Source: Apis mellifera
Taxonomy: Eukaryota > Arthropoda > Insecta > Hymenoptera > Apidae
Length of the DNA: 64,000 nt
Assembly: GCF_003254395.2 (NCBI RefSeq)
Contig: NC_037641.1
Span: 3,381,001 to 3,445,000, forward strand
Direction of reading: 5' to 3'
Under the pieces are notes generated by a model, which saw nothing but the letters and a program-made list of their open reading frames with translations, was not told where the DNA came from and did not search any database. The stretch's first letter is position 1. Each line of letters starts with the position of its first letter. A program made the translations under genes and the position numbers. Shown here one piece after another: positions 14,801-26,558 of the stretch.

Positions 14801-17800
14801 ATTCTTTCAGATGCTATTCAGCAGCCCCGTCTATTCAGGAAGAATGTGATCGACAAAATAGAACATGGTGAAGTGATTTTAAAAGAAGCGTACTTAAGTT
14901 CCTGTACGTTTAACATACTTAACTATTGACGTAAAATTGCTCAGAAGTTATTTGTATATTGCAAGATATTTTTAAAATTAAATTTACGATTGGATCTATT
15001 AAATACATCTTTGAAAATTTTATAAAATTCTTTTATCCAGAGGCAAGCAGAATCTTCGAGAATTAATTTTAAAATTTCTTTTTCTTCATCGGTGTTAACC
15101 TCTTCGAGGATAAATTTACCAAGATCACGAAAAGATAATTAAATTTTCCAAGTTCCTTTATAAAAATACTGAATGAGAAATAATATTGAGAACATTTTAC
15201 TTCCAATTTTTCCCTAATATTTTACGTAACTAAATTTTACATGTATCTCTTATCTTATAAATAGAAATATTTTTTGAAATATTGAAATATATTACTTTTG
15301 ACAATAAAGAAGAACTAATGATTGTAAAAAAACGAGCGTTATTAGAAAATGACCATCGTTTAAAATCGTCTTAAAAAAAAAAAAATAAACAATAAAATCA
15401 AATTTCTAACGATATTCACGGCGCATAAACCTTTCAACTCAACACCTGGCTCTTTCCCCGGCGTTAAAATCATGCCACGTAAAGCCTCTTTTCTTTCCCA
15501 GGAAACAGAGCCAGTGTTCGTGTTAATTCTCACGCGGTGCAATCCTGGAACCGCCTAATCCCACAAAAGATCGACCCACTTAGCACACCGAACGACGCAT
15601 GAATCGTTTCTCATGGTGGAGACCCAGTTTATACACATTTCGTGAAAATTAGCGTGTGACCCGATATCGAATTAACTATACTTCATCGAAGGCACAATAA
15701 CTTGGGATGGCCTATATTCGGTGAACGCCAGTTCCGGTCTCGTATGGAAAGCAATAGTACATGTCGTTGACCGACACAGATCTTTCATCTATACTCGTCA
15801 TAGGCTGACGATAAAAGAGCATCCTTTAAAAGACAGGCATATAATATTCGTTCGATAAAGAACATGGATAGGAACATATAGGGGGGAATAAAGGGGATAG
15901 AAAAATGTCCTATTGGCTCTCGTATGGCTCGATTCTTTTATTGTTCCTCGAGTCGATAATTTCCTCGATCCTCCTGAACCTCCTGAAGAGGAACAACCAT
16001 CGATCGACAACTAAGGAGGGACCGATCGAGAACGATGAACAAATCCTTCTAATAATGGAAAATGTCAATTCCGATCAATAGGTCTCTCAACTATTTTAAC
16101 AGCGATTAAATTCTTTGTTGAATAAATTACTGGGAAAAAAGATAAAAAGTCAATCGTTGGATTTTGAAAGAATTCTCAACAACATATTGCGTTTGCAAAT
16201 GCTTTGATTAAAATTAAAATATTTTAATATCATAATTAAAGGAAGTTCCAAGAATTTGTCTACTCCCTTGTTTTCGTTTAATATAATAGCAATCATTCAT
16301 AAACAATCGATCGATATGATATCTATCGAAAATTTGGATAAATATCTTTTATTTAGTTGTCTATCTATGTTCCGTATATTCGAGAAATCTTTTTCTTTCT
16401 TTTTTTTCAAATGTTTTAGGAATTGAAAATACTTTGTATTGATAATAATACAATTTGATTAATTTATTATCAATAATATAAGAATTTTAAGAATTCCAAA
16501 ATCGAAAAAAAAAAGACAATTATATTCTGTCCTTTTACAAAGAAACAATTTTAAGGTTCAATTGAATAATATTCAATTGGTTGTCAATCAAAAAGAAGTT
16601 AACGAAGAATTAATGGATTAATGAAGAAAGCCTAAAATAGAAAAGTGAGCAACAAAGTTGCTTTGAATTTCATTTTTGAGAATCATGAAGATCGAATATG
16701 GCGCAAAACTGGCAGAAACGTTTTATTTGGCTGAAAGTCCAACTCTCGACTTTCATTGCGAACAAAAGAATTCATTTTACAGCGTGTACAATGCCGTCGC
16801 TTATTATACACTTCAGTATTGTTCGAAAAAAATTTTTTCTGCTTTTTTCCTTTTTTTTTTTTTTCTATTCATTATTCAACCGTTTCGGTTAAAAATGCTG
16901 TTGACTTGATTTATACCGTTAAATGTTCCTATCATTTCCTATTAATACTTGTACATTATTTGAATTGATTAATGAATTAAACAAATTAATGAAATAAATC
17001 GAATATTTTGATTAATATTGAAACTATGAAGGACATACATTTGAAATTAAAAATTGAAATTAAATATATAGAATTTTATATATTCTATATATTATCTTTT
17101 ATATGTTAAATGTAATAATAAATCGATTAAAAAAAATTGAAGATGAAATCAAGATGAAATAAGATTAATCAAATAATTTGAAAAAAAAAAAAAAGACAAA
17201 ACGTCTAATGAATTTAATCAATTATGTAAACTATTTTAACAATAGACTTCATTAGTTTATAATAGAAATCGTTTAATGTATCTTTCAAAAGAATTCGTTC
17301 GTATTATAATCATTTTATTATAACAAATTAATCTTTCAATCATTAATTTATTCCAAAACATATATTTTCATAAAACATATATACGTGTAATTGATAATAA
17401 ATGAGTAAACATTCGCAAAAATTTGAATCTAATTATTCGGATATGTATCACGCATATATACATATACAAAAAAATGTAAAAGTGACGTTTATTGATAATG
17501 AAAGCGCATCAGGAACTAATAACTAGGCAAAAAAATTATCTCTGATTTAATTTTCATTACATCTTTTGAAGTATTATCGCGAAAAAAAGAAAATACCGCC
17601 TAATTACTTATTTATTTATCTTAAATTTACAATATAACGATAAATTAACATGATACCATGGAATAAATTGCATTATATAGATATTGTTTAAAAAATTTCT
17701 AAGAATTACAAATAAATTTTATGGTATTATAAAAAAAACAAATTAATTTATTATGAATAATATAATTTGGAATGTATGACAATATGATAAGCATATTTCT

Positions 17801-18237
17801 ATACTATGTAAAATATGATAAGAAAAGGTAAAAAGAAATGATATAAAAAATTTAATTTCAGATGTAATAAATATGAAGAAATGAATTATTGAAAATTAAT
17901 GGCTTATATCAGATGATATATATATATCAAATATAATTTAAAATATAAAATATTTTGTATCAAATCAAAAATTATTTTTCATATATTCTTTCAATATTAT
18001 TTTCTTACATTTGAATTCTTACAGAAAGAAGAAAATAATTGTTAAGAAGAATCATTCAGATCCGAAAAAAAAATATTCAATGAAGCACGACTAACATTAA
18101 ATTACAAGTTGCCGGTATTTAATGGCAAGAAGAAAAGAAGAATAGAAGAAGAAAAGGCAAAACGAAGCATCCGCGACTTTACGGATTACATTCCTTCTAC
18201 TTAGCTGTTATGTTGCGTGTAAAGTAATGAAGTTCCT

Positions 18238-18240
<3 letters not shown>

Positions 18241-18272
<32 letters not shown>
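18241..18272. repeat. (AT)16 microsatellite
   Basis: A perfect 32 bp AT dinucleotide run about 1 kb from the scrib coding exons. The Tyr-Ile frames across it are artefacts. Confidence 0.85.
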
Positions 18273-18277
<5 letters not shown>

Positions 18278-19217
18278 TGGTGAGAGACAAGCATAAGGTA
18301 AACATAAAAATGCCGAAGTGGAACGGTAAGTAAATCTAGCGAACAGCGAGAAAGGAAAGGCTTCCCTCTTGGGAAACAACTTCGAGACAAGAGTAAAAAA
18401 AACGCATTTCAACGCGCCTTTCGAGCTACGAATCTCTGCATCGTCGTTAGAAAGTAAACGAAACGCTATTTTCTATCTTCATGAATCAATTATTGAATTC
18501 GAAAAAACATTAAATTGATAATAAAATGAAAAGGAAAAAAAATTGATTAGAATCAAAACTGATATTACATCAATTGCAGAATCCTATATCGACATTTTAC
18601 TTTTTTCATTAAAATTGCATCTTGTTGTGAAGAATATATTATGTTATAAGATAATATAAATTTTTTTGTATATAATTATAATAATGATATTTGAAATTTT
18701 AAAAAGAAAAATTTATAATAATGATATAAAGCAACTATGATTATCATTATTATGATACACGTTATTATAGTTGATTATAAGTAAAAAAAAAAAGTACTAT
18801 CTTAACAGTAATTTGCCTATAAGCTATATTATTATTATAATACTCGATGGCTATTTCATAATTTATTTAACTCAAATATGCAACAAACATCCAAATTGAA
18901 GTTCTGTTAATAGTTCATTTCGTTTAACTCTACTTCTCTTTATTCAATCTCTTTGTACACGCATTATTACACTTTCGATTCAACTCTCTTATTGACAATT
19001 GTCCACATATACACGTGTTTCATTCGAAGCTGTGGATAGAAACTGCTTGTTGATCAACCATATGAAAAAAAAAATAATCGAAAAAACGAAGAAAAAAAGC
19101 ATCTAAAAAAATGTTCACGTCTATCGAAACAATGAAAATCAAATTTTCTATCATAATCCCCAACCACAAAACCGCAAAATGATTAAAAACAGAATAATAA
19201 TAAAAAAAATCACTCAC

Positions 19218-19793
19218 CATTCCTGGATACATCCAATTCCACGAGATTTTCGAAGTTCTGAATATCTGGAGGCAAACGGTGAATTTCATTGTCACTCAAG
19301 CCGAGCTTTCGTAACTTCTGTAGTCGAAAAAAATTCTGAAATGAAAAAAAAATGACAATAAGTATTTGTAAAAGAAAAAAGCAATAATTAGAATATTATC
19401 AGCTATGTCGTTCTTAGTTACATTATAAGTGATGGAATGATACGTCATGAACACAATAGCAATAGGAAAAGAGAGATACAGAGAAATAGAGAGAGAGAGA
19501 GGGAAGGTAGACAGAAGGTGGAGAGAGAGAGAATGAGAGAGAGAGAGAGAAATGATATAGGGGAGGGGCAGAGAAAGAAAAAGATATATGGTTATAAGAC
19601 AGAAAGTTGGCATGTAGCAGTATTTGTTTACCTTCGGTAGATCACGAATATGATTCGCGTCCAGTAGGAGCTCCTCCAAACTTCTCGAGTATCGTAAAAT
19701 ATCATCGGGGACGCACGGCAGAGAGCAATGACGCTTGTCAATGTATTCCACCTGCCTGTTACATCCTTTAAAAATTGGAATGCAGCGGAACAT
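19218..19793 (-). CDS. scrib: Scribble N-terminus: LRR polarity scaffold, first two coding exons (partial)
   Basis: Coding exons are 19793-19632 (54 codons) and 19335-19218 (39 codons plus one base, phase 1). The protein starts MFRCIPIFKGCNRQVEYIDK, followed by RHCSLPCVPDDILRYSRSLE and the LRR text LEELLLDANHIRDLP. Exon 2 encodes KLRKLGLSDNEIHRLPPDI and ends LVELDVSRN. This closely follows the start of metazoan Scribble (N-terminal cap plus the first of its roughly sixteen LRRs; PDZ domains follow in the family). Scribble acts with Dlg and Lgl at lateral membranes and septate junctions to set epithelial polarity. The start is the only Met before the conserved text. A 296 bp intron with a GA/CT tract separates the exons. 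The rest of the gene lies left of the window. Confidence 0.93.
19466..19551. repeat. GA-rich tract in scrib intron 1
   Basis: Repeated gaga units with gg interruptions on the plus strand, giving a polypyrimidine stretch in the scrib transcript. It lies between the two scrib exons. Confidence 0.8.
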
Positions 19794-22474
19794 GGTATTA
19801 TGGCGGCTTGCGCGTGTTCGTAAATAGCGCTCTTTTCTAGTGTCTTTGTACTCTCAAAATAATATGATTAGCCGCCCATAAGCAGAGGTTAATAATATAT
19901 ATACACTATCACATGACAAAAAAAAGATAATAAAAATTTATTAAAAATAACGTTAATAATTATAACAATGATATTGCAACACCCGATTTCAAACGTGACT
20001 ACTCTTTTCTAGGACTCTCTAAAATCTGAGCGTCTCCTCTAGCACACAGGATATATCTCTTTTCTAAGATTGGCAAACTCGTTAACGTACAGTTTCTTCT
20101 CACATGAGCGCTATCTAGCGGAAGTTACTAGCTAGTAATTTCTGTATGGAAACACTGCCAGAGTACCCCCCTCCACTCAAATATTTTAAGTTATTAAACC
20201 GCGAAATTAATTCTTTTTTTAACTACGTATATATTTATTATTGGATATTAGATATTTGTTATTGTTTTGGACAGATTCTTTATTTTATTTTAATTTTTGC
20301 GATTGCAACTGTTAGAATTCATTCTAACAGTAAATTCTGAATGTTATTTAAAGAGATATTTCATATACATATTTCATATATTTCCTTTTGATTTAATTTT
20401 TTTATAAATTTCGTTTATTTTTTCAATTATTGATCGTATAACTGCACTAAATTCTACACTCATCACTGCAATGGACCACTATACCAATTGTTTAAATATT
20501 TCATAACACATACACAGTCGCATTTCTACATGACCAGCCTAGAACAATAGACTACACAACTACTTCAATACAGTACAAACACGCTTGCAAATTGGTTTAA
20601 GTTTACACATTCATCGTATTTCAAAAAAATAATAGAACACTGATTTTTTTTTTTACATTTTACTGTCAATTTTATGTTATATTAACATTTCTAAGAAAAG
20701 AATTAAACCCGATAACTGAAATATCGTTAACTATGATTAAGAATATACTGTGGCGGCCCTTCTACACTCGCCACCAGAGGGATTTACACTGAAACACAAT
20801 TCTCGCACACATGCCTAACTATCTTTTTTTACAAATATATCCCTTAATCTGGCTTCTACATCCCAAAGTTTAAGACACGGGCCTGCTAGATAGCCTTATT
20901 GATGATGAGTCCACTAGCAGGCCCAAAACGAAATGCACTTTCTCCTTTTCTTTTTCCTCCTACTATCTTTTTTTTTCCTTCCATTACACCACAATATCTT
21001 TTTCACTAAATCACATTAAAACATTATACCGAATTGATCGAATATAAATTATCGCATTGCTTTTTACGACATTACACGCTATTATTTACACATATTGATA
21101 AATGAAATAACTTAAAAAAATTTACAAGAAACAAAAATAATAATAAATGAAATACATGTCAGATACACTTTCAGATTCGACTTTAGACACTCTTACTGAT
21201 CGTAGCTCGAAATCAACAGCGAATCAGTGAACGAACACACGACGCTTTGAAAAGACAATTCCCCCTCTATATTTCTCGACATAGACTTACTGCATATATA
21301 GAAGAGAAACTCTAAATGTAATAATAAACATCTGAAAAATAAATAATAAGTAATCTATGAAATGAAAAAGATATTTTTAATAAAAAAATAATTCAATAAA
21401 ATATTTTATATATTAAAATTTATAAAATTCTAATATAATAAAATTTTTTATTCTATTTTTATATTATTATATATTTATTTTTATACTATTTATAAAAGTT
21501 AATTATTATAAAATTGTTTTTTATAATTTCTTAGCAAATATTTTTTAAACTCATGTAATATAATATAATATATATACTACTAATATTATATATTCTATTA
21601 TTCACTATTATGTTACTAGTATTTATATTTTATTTTTTTATTGTGTTACTACCAATATAATTATTTGTTTAATATAAAATATTAAAAATTATATTTGAAT
21701 ATTTAGAAAAAGTGTATATTAATTTTTATTAAAATTCAATTAAAAATTTAGTTTTAATATTTTTTTTAATATAAAGTTTTATTTTTATATAAAATTAATT
21801 TCCTATGAAAATAAAGAAAAAAGAAAGAGAATCAAAATATTTTTAAAATAATTAAAATAAAAATATAATATATATATAATTCTAAATATTAATTTTTCAA
21901 AATAAAATATTTGGTAATTTTATAAAAAAAAAACGAGTTCTTCTTTATCGACTGCTTATGTTTTAATATTTACAATACAACTATAAGAAACATAAGAACA
22001 TTCTTAAAGGAAAATAAAAACTCATTTTGTTTTACTTTGACATTATATCATATATAAATTTAAAAAATTAAAACATTTTTATAAGAAAAAAAAAAGATCA
22101 TATCAAATGATTTAGTGAAAATTATTTTCACAATATAATTTGGTATATTCAATCGTAAGACAACTTATAATTTATTTCAATATTTTAATATTTTAATAAA
22201 TTAATATATATATATGAATATATTTATATAAGAAAACTTACTTGTAGTATTTGTTAAATTTTTATTTTTTTATAATTAATATTATAACTTGAATATATTT
22301 AAAATTATATAAATAAATTATATAATCGATTTCATAAAAAATTATTATAAACTTATCTTTAAATTAATATTTATTCGATTACTTAAATTAATATAATTTA
22401 ATAAACATTTGATTCAATCTATTTTTATTTTTTTTATTGTAGTTTATTGTATTTTTAAATATATTTATATAAAA
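19794..22474. promoter_or_regulatory. Divergent scrib / Pex11c intergenic region
   Basis: The ~2.7 kb between the start codons of scrib (minus) and Pex11c (plus) must hold both 5' ends and the scrib 5'UTR. No coding sequence was recognised. More complex, GC-richer sequence lies at about 19980-20160 and 20750-21260 (candidate scrib promoter or leader). From ~21300 to 22440 the DNA is nearly all A/T. No TATA box or start site could be assigned with confidence. Confidence 0.45.
20309..20330. repeat. Perfect 10 bp inverted repeat around a 2 bp centre
   Basis: Arm ctgttagaat is followed by tc and then its exact complement attctaacag. It lies upstream of the scrib start and could form a small hairpin or bind a dimeric factor. 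Confidence 0.6.
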
Positions 22475-23474
22475 ATGAATATTGCATTAATATCAGAATA
22501 TTTGGAAACTTATCAAGGAAGAGACAAATTTTTAAAAACATTATCTTATATGGCAAAATTTGCCACATTGGGTGTATCTTCAAATGAAACAAATAAAAAA
22601 TTAAAAATATTTAGTAATCAAATGAATGAATGTAGAATGATTTTAAGATTATTAAATGATATACCAATGATTCATTATGCTATGAAATATAAATGGAAAA
22701 AAGAGGTATATATATATTAATAAAATAAATAATATATATAATTTATAATATAAGAAATCGTATTTGATAAATTCATGGTTCAATATCTATTTATATATTT
22801 ATGTAATATACAGATTTCTACTATTTTTCAACAGGTATATATAAATTTTATATCATCTAATAGGAATCAGATTGGTTGATAAGATATGCAGAGCTAATAC
22901 AGATTTTAGTAGACATCATATTTTGTCCAATAGAACATATTTTTTGGGCAGGTAAACATAAATTAATTAAAATCAATAACGAAATATGGAATAATGCTTC
23001 AACATGGCTTTGGATAATTTCTCTGCAATTGTCATTATTAAAGTATGGCTAAAAAAAAATATTAAATATTTTATTCTTCTTTAAACATTTTTATTGCATG
23101 TATGTTTTTTAGGTCTTTGCGAAAAATTAAATTCAATAATTATAAAATTCACCTTAGTGAAACTAACTATAATACAAGGTAAATTTAAATATAAATACAA
23201 AAACATTTATAGTTTGATTAATAACATGTTATATTTTTTTTTCTCTCTTTTAAATAGATTAACTTTAAAAGCAATAAACAAACAAAAATGGAATGAATTA
23301 TTGACTTGTATAAGATTAATATTAGATATAAGTTATGCAATTAATTATTTGCCATCTGGTATATTATGGGCTGGGCAGTTAAAAACTTGGCATATTGGAA
23401 TACTTGGATCCTTATCATCTTTAATTGGTTTATATCAAACTTTCAAGAAACAAGAAGAACATAAAAATTTTTAA
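22475..23474 (+). CDS. Pex11c: Peroxisomal membrane protein 11C (PEX11 gamma type)
   Basis: Four exons: 22475-22705, 22864-23042, 23113-23178 and 23258-23474 (stop), giving 230 aa, close to the family length of ~240. The start NIALISEYLETYQGRDK matches the PEX11 signature region (L..YxGRDK). Further family text is ECRMILRLLNDIPM, then CPIEHIFWAG in exon 2, and near the C-terminus INYLPSGILWAGQLKTWHIG with a final hydrophobic helix (GILGSLSSLIGLYQT). PEX11 proteins sit in the peroxisomal membrane and promote elongation and fission. The gamma/C assignment rests on the WAG and LP.G..WAG motifs. The upstream in-frame Met at 22409 was not used because the 22475 Met begins the conserved region. Neighbours are scrib head-to-head and orb tail-to-tail. 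Confidence 0.88.
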
Positions 23475-23490
23475 TAATAACTAAAAAATG

Positions 23491-23496
23491 AATAAA
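23491..23496 (+). terminator. Candidate Pex11c poly(A) signal
   Basis: An AATAAA hexamer 17 bases after the Pex11c stop; a second lies at 23618-23623. In this AT-rich DNA the hexamer alone is weak evidence. Confidence 0.35.
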
Positions 23497-25558
23497 AAAT
23501 GATAGAAATTACAAAATATTATATATTAAATAGAATATTATATTATTAAATATAACTTTAAATATATTTCTTATTTATTTATCAATTTATATAAGAAATA
23601 TTATGTAACAAACATAAAATAAATTAGAATTAGAAAAAAATCTTAATTATTTAATTTTTTTCATATCACTTAAAGTATAATTTTTCATATTACAAAGTAC
23701 AATAATGTTAACATAATAAAGAACTATTTATTGTTTGTAATATATCAATTTTGTGTTACAAGGTATGTTTTAACAAAGATATATGTAATACGTAAAAAGC
23801 TAAAGCAATATAAATTATTGATTTTCTTTGATTTTTCTGTAAGAAAAAGCTTATTTGATTTTAAGCTAATTAGTGTACTTATATAAGTTTACTATTGATT
23901 GAATTGTTTTTACAAATTACTCGAGTTTTAATATTCATAAATTATAGATGTACATACGTTATATTATTAATAAAAGTGAAAGAATAGGAGGCACTTTTAT
24001 GAACATAAAAAAAATATTTTGCTACCTAGGATACGATGTAATCATTGCCTCGCGAGTGATTAAATCTCTTAAAAGTGATAAGAAAGCTTGACATTATGCG
24101 TACCAATAGCAGTCTTGTTTTTTTTAATAATAGATCACCCTGTATCGCGTGGTTATCAATGATTTAAAAATAATTTGTGTTTTCCACGTTAGAATAAAAT
24201 CTATGGAGATTATATTAAAAGGCACGACTTATTAAAAGTTTGTAAATAAGATAATATTTCCGATAAAAGAGCATCTTTAAAATTTCTGACGGCTTATTTT
24301 TTAGCCGTTAATTCGATAGTTTTTAGTCTAAGAGTTTTTGTCGTTCATTTATTCAGAACCATTCTTAGGCATTAGCAAAAACTGATCGTTTGTTTACTAA
24401 AAACTTTATGATTATATTCGAAGCTTTTGTAGAATATAATATATATATTATATACTATCTTGTATGTTGTATTAAAGCACTTCATAGGAGTATTTTCTTA
24501 TATATATAATAACCATGTTGTTTGATAATTGCATTTGATGTAACGCGATATTTTTTTTGTATTTGTTCCACTTTCTTAAACCAAGCGAAATTTTAATGAC
24601 TTAGAAATATGAGAAATATGATAAATTCATTCTTGCCTTCAATATGTAAGTAATTCAAAGAGTATAGTAGTATAACTTGCAGTTGATTATATGAATTTTA
24701 AATTATAAATCTTAATTAAGTTTATATTTCTACCTTGGAACATTTACCATTAACAACGTATGATCTACAATTACTTTTAATATAATATGAAATGAATCAT
24801 AATTTCTATAGACAACAAAGACTAATTGTGAAATATACAATGTATTTCAATGTCTTTTTATACTATGTTTGTTTTGAATTTTCTAAAAATTAGAAATTGC
24901 AACAGTTTATACTTTTAATATAACTTCAAATTTTTAGTTTCAAATTTCACAAATTTCAAATATTAAAATTTAATTTTATTTCTATTGATATTGATTATTA
25001 TGATTTATGATTTATAATTATTTTAACTTTTTATAATTTTTTTTCTCTCAATAATGAGAATATTCATAATTATTTAGCAGAATATGAATAATCAACTATT
25101 AACCAGAACAATAATGCATAATTAGTAATATGCTATAATTTAAATTAATTTATAAATAAATAACAAAGTTAAACAAATTAAATATAAAATAATATTATAA
25201 TGTAATATCATTTCTGCTATCAATTGATCTTTATCTTTATGATTTTGTTTATATTATTTATCAAATTTTCATGATATAATAACATTTAATATCTAGCAGT
25301 TTGCATAAGCACACATTCTTAAGGCCAGGAGTTTGAAAAGGGCAGAAGGGTTATTTGGAGGAATTATTTTCTCAAACGATAAAGAAAAGGAACAAAATAA
25401 TGAAACAAGAAAGGAGGAACGACAATGGAAGTCTATCTGCAAAAATATGATTTTTAATTCACTCAACAAAATGATATCAAAACATCAGAAACGCGATTAG
25501 AAGTAATATTACGAAATCTTGTTGAAAGAAAATACATAACATAATATCGTAACAAAAA

Positions 25559-26435
25559 ATAAAAACAGAATCAATTTACTACAATCCGCTCCAGAATCGT
25601 AGACCATGTACTTCTCCATTTCGTCAACAGTTAAACAGTCCCTCTAAACGAAAGCTCACAAAGGCTTATCGCTTTGACTAAGAATATAAATTATGATTAT
25701 AGTGGCCATTGGCAATACCCCTTACACTGTACAATCTAACATAAAACTACAACGACGGGCAATATCATCGACAAATGTCGATATATAGCCTGGGTTCTAA
25801 TTAGTACTCAAATTAAATGCGTTTTTCGCAAAAAAAATAATAATTAAATTATTAATTCCTCCTGCCGCTAGAATACCACAATAATCTAATCTCATCGAAT
25901 AGTTTACGATTAAGCGTAATATTTCGCCGATAGATTACTTTAGCGGCGTATTGTATTTTTGTGGTTTTTTTTTTTTAATATTATAAGCTTAGTCCTCCTC
26001 TCTTTCTTTTCTATTTTTTTAAACAATCGAGTGGCTTCTCATTTTATCGTATAAAAATTATTGTCACTATAAAAGCCACAATTGGACCCACACGAATTCA
26101 ATGTAAATGCACACTCGTAACGCATAATTATCATATAATGTGATGTGTTACTCAATGACACAATTATATTCTTCGGAATAAAACGATTAACAAGAGAACC
26201 AGTCCCTAAATAAACATACTAAATAAAAATACTGTTTGTTGAGAACGTGGTGGTGGCCGCGTTCGAAATAGGAACTTTATATGAAACACGATTTTTATCT
26301 ATTAATTAGTCTCTATACCGCGGACGTACGTGATAGTAACGATAATAAACAAATCGTTGCATTTGCCGATCAGCTGGTATATCCGGTATTTCAAAGTATA
26401 TCGTCAAACCAGCTGCCCGCAGCTCTGCGATAAAA
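25559..26435 (-). promoter_or_regulatory. Cluster of CPE-like UUUUAU motifs downstream of the orb stop
   Basis: On the orb transcript strand, TTTTAT (plus-strand ataaaa) occurs at 25559, 25741, 26051, 26069, 26178, 26223 and 26430. UUUUAU is the cytoplasmic polyadenylation element variant bound by CPEB/Orb proteins, and Drosophila Orb is known to act on its own mRNA. AT-richness raises the chance expectation, so this is suggestive only. Confidence 0.4.
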
Positions 26436-26558
26436 ACTAAGTTTGCACCCTGTCAGTAAGTCAGCTAGCACAACGTCCGTGCAAAAACAAATAGTCAAAA
26501 AAAATTGAATGTGTGACCATGAAAGAGAAGCTCAATTGTATATTAATAATAATTGTAC

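Larger units (their letters stand above)
1..19217 (-). other. scrib: Large non-coding region, read as scrib intron 2
   Basis: No exon could be supported here on either strand. Open frames are short, low in complexity or unlike known proteins. The scrib coding exon ending at 19218 leaves a phase-1 donor (gtgagt on the minus strand), so the next LRR exon must lie further left, and no LRR-coding sequence was recognised before the window edge. The region has many A/T runs. GC- and CpG-richer islands stand out at about 840-1160, 1870-2110, 3270-3500, 5140-5280, 7100-7560, 9150-9520, 9940-10380, 11300-11700, 13660-13840 and 15400-15800. They could be enhancers, promoters of non-coding RNAs or unrecognised exons. 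The intron assignment is an inference. Confidence 0.6.
23475..26558. other. Pex11c / orb tail-to-tail region with probable long orb 3'UTR
   Basis: No coding sequence was seen between the convergent stops. From ~25320 to 26558 the sequence is more complex and GC-richer than its surroundings and reads as the orb 3'UTR on the minus strand. Moving left, 23480-25300 is A/T-rich with no recognisable element. The orb cleavage site could not be placed because there are several TTTATT (minus-strand AATAAA) candidates. Confidence 0.5.

Noticed and set aside
18197..18412. Tyr-Ile repeat open frames
   Set aside because: Product of the (AT)16 microsatellite.
22409..22474. Upstream in-frame Met for Pex11c
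   Set aside because: It would add a hydrophobic, AT-rich 22-residue leader before the conserved PEX11 start; the 22475 Met fits the family.
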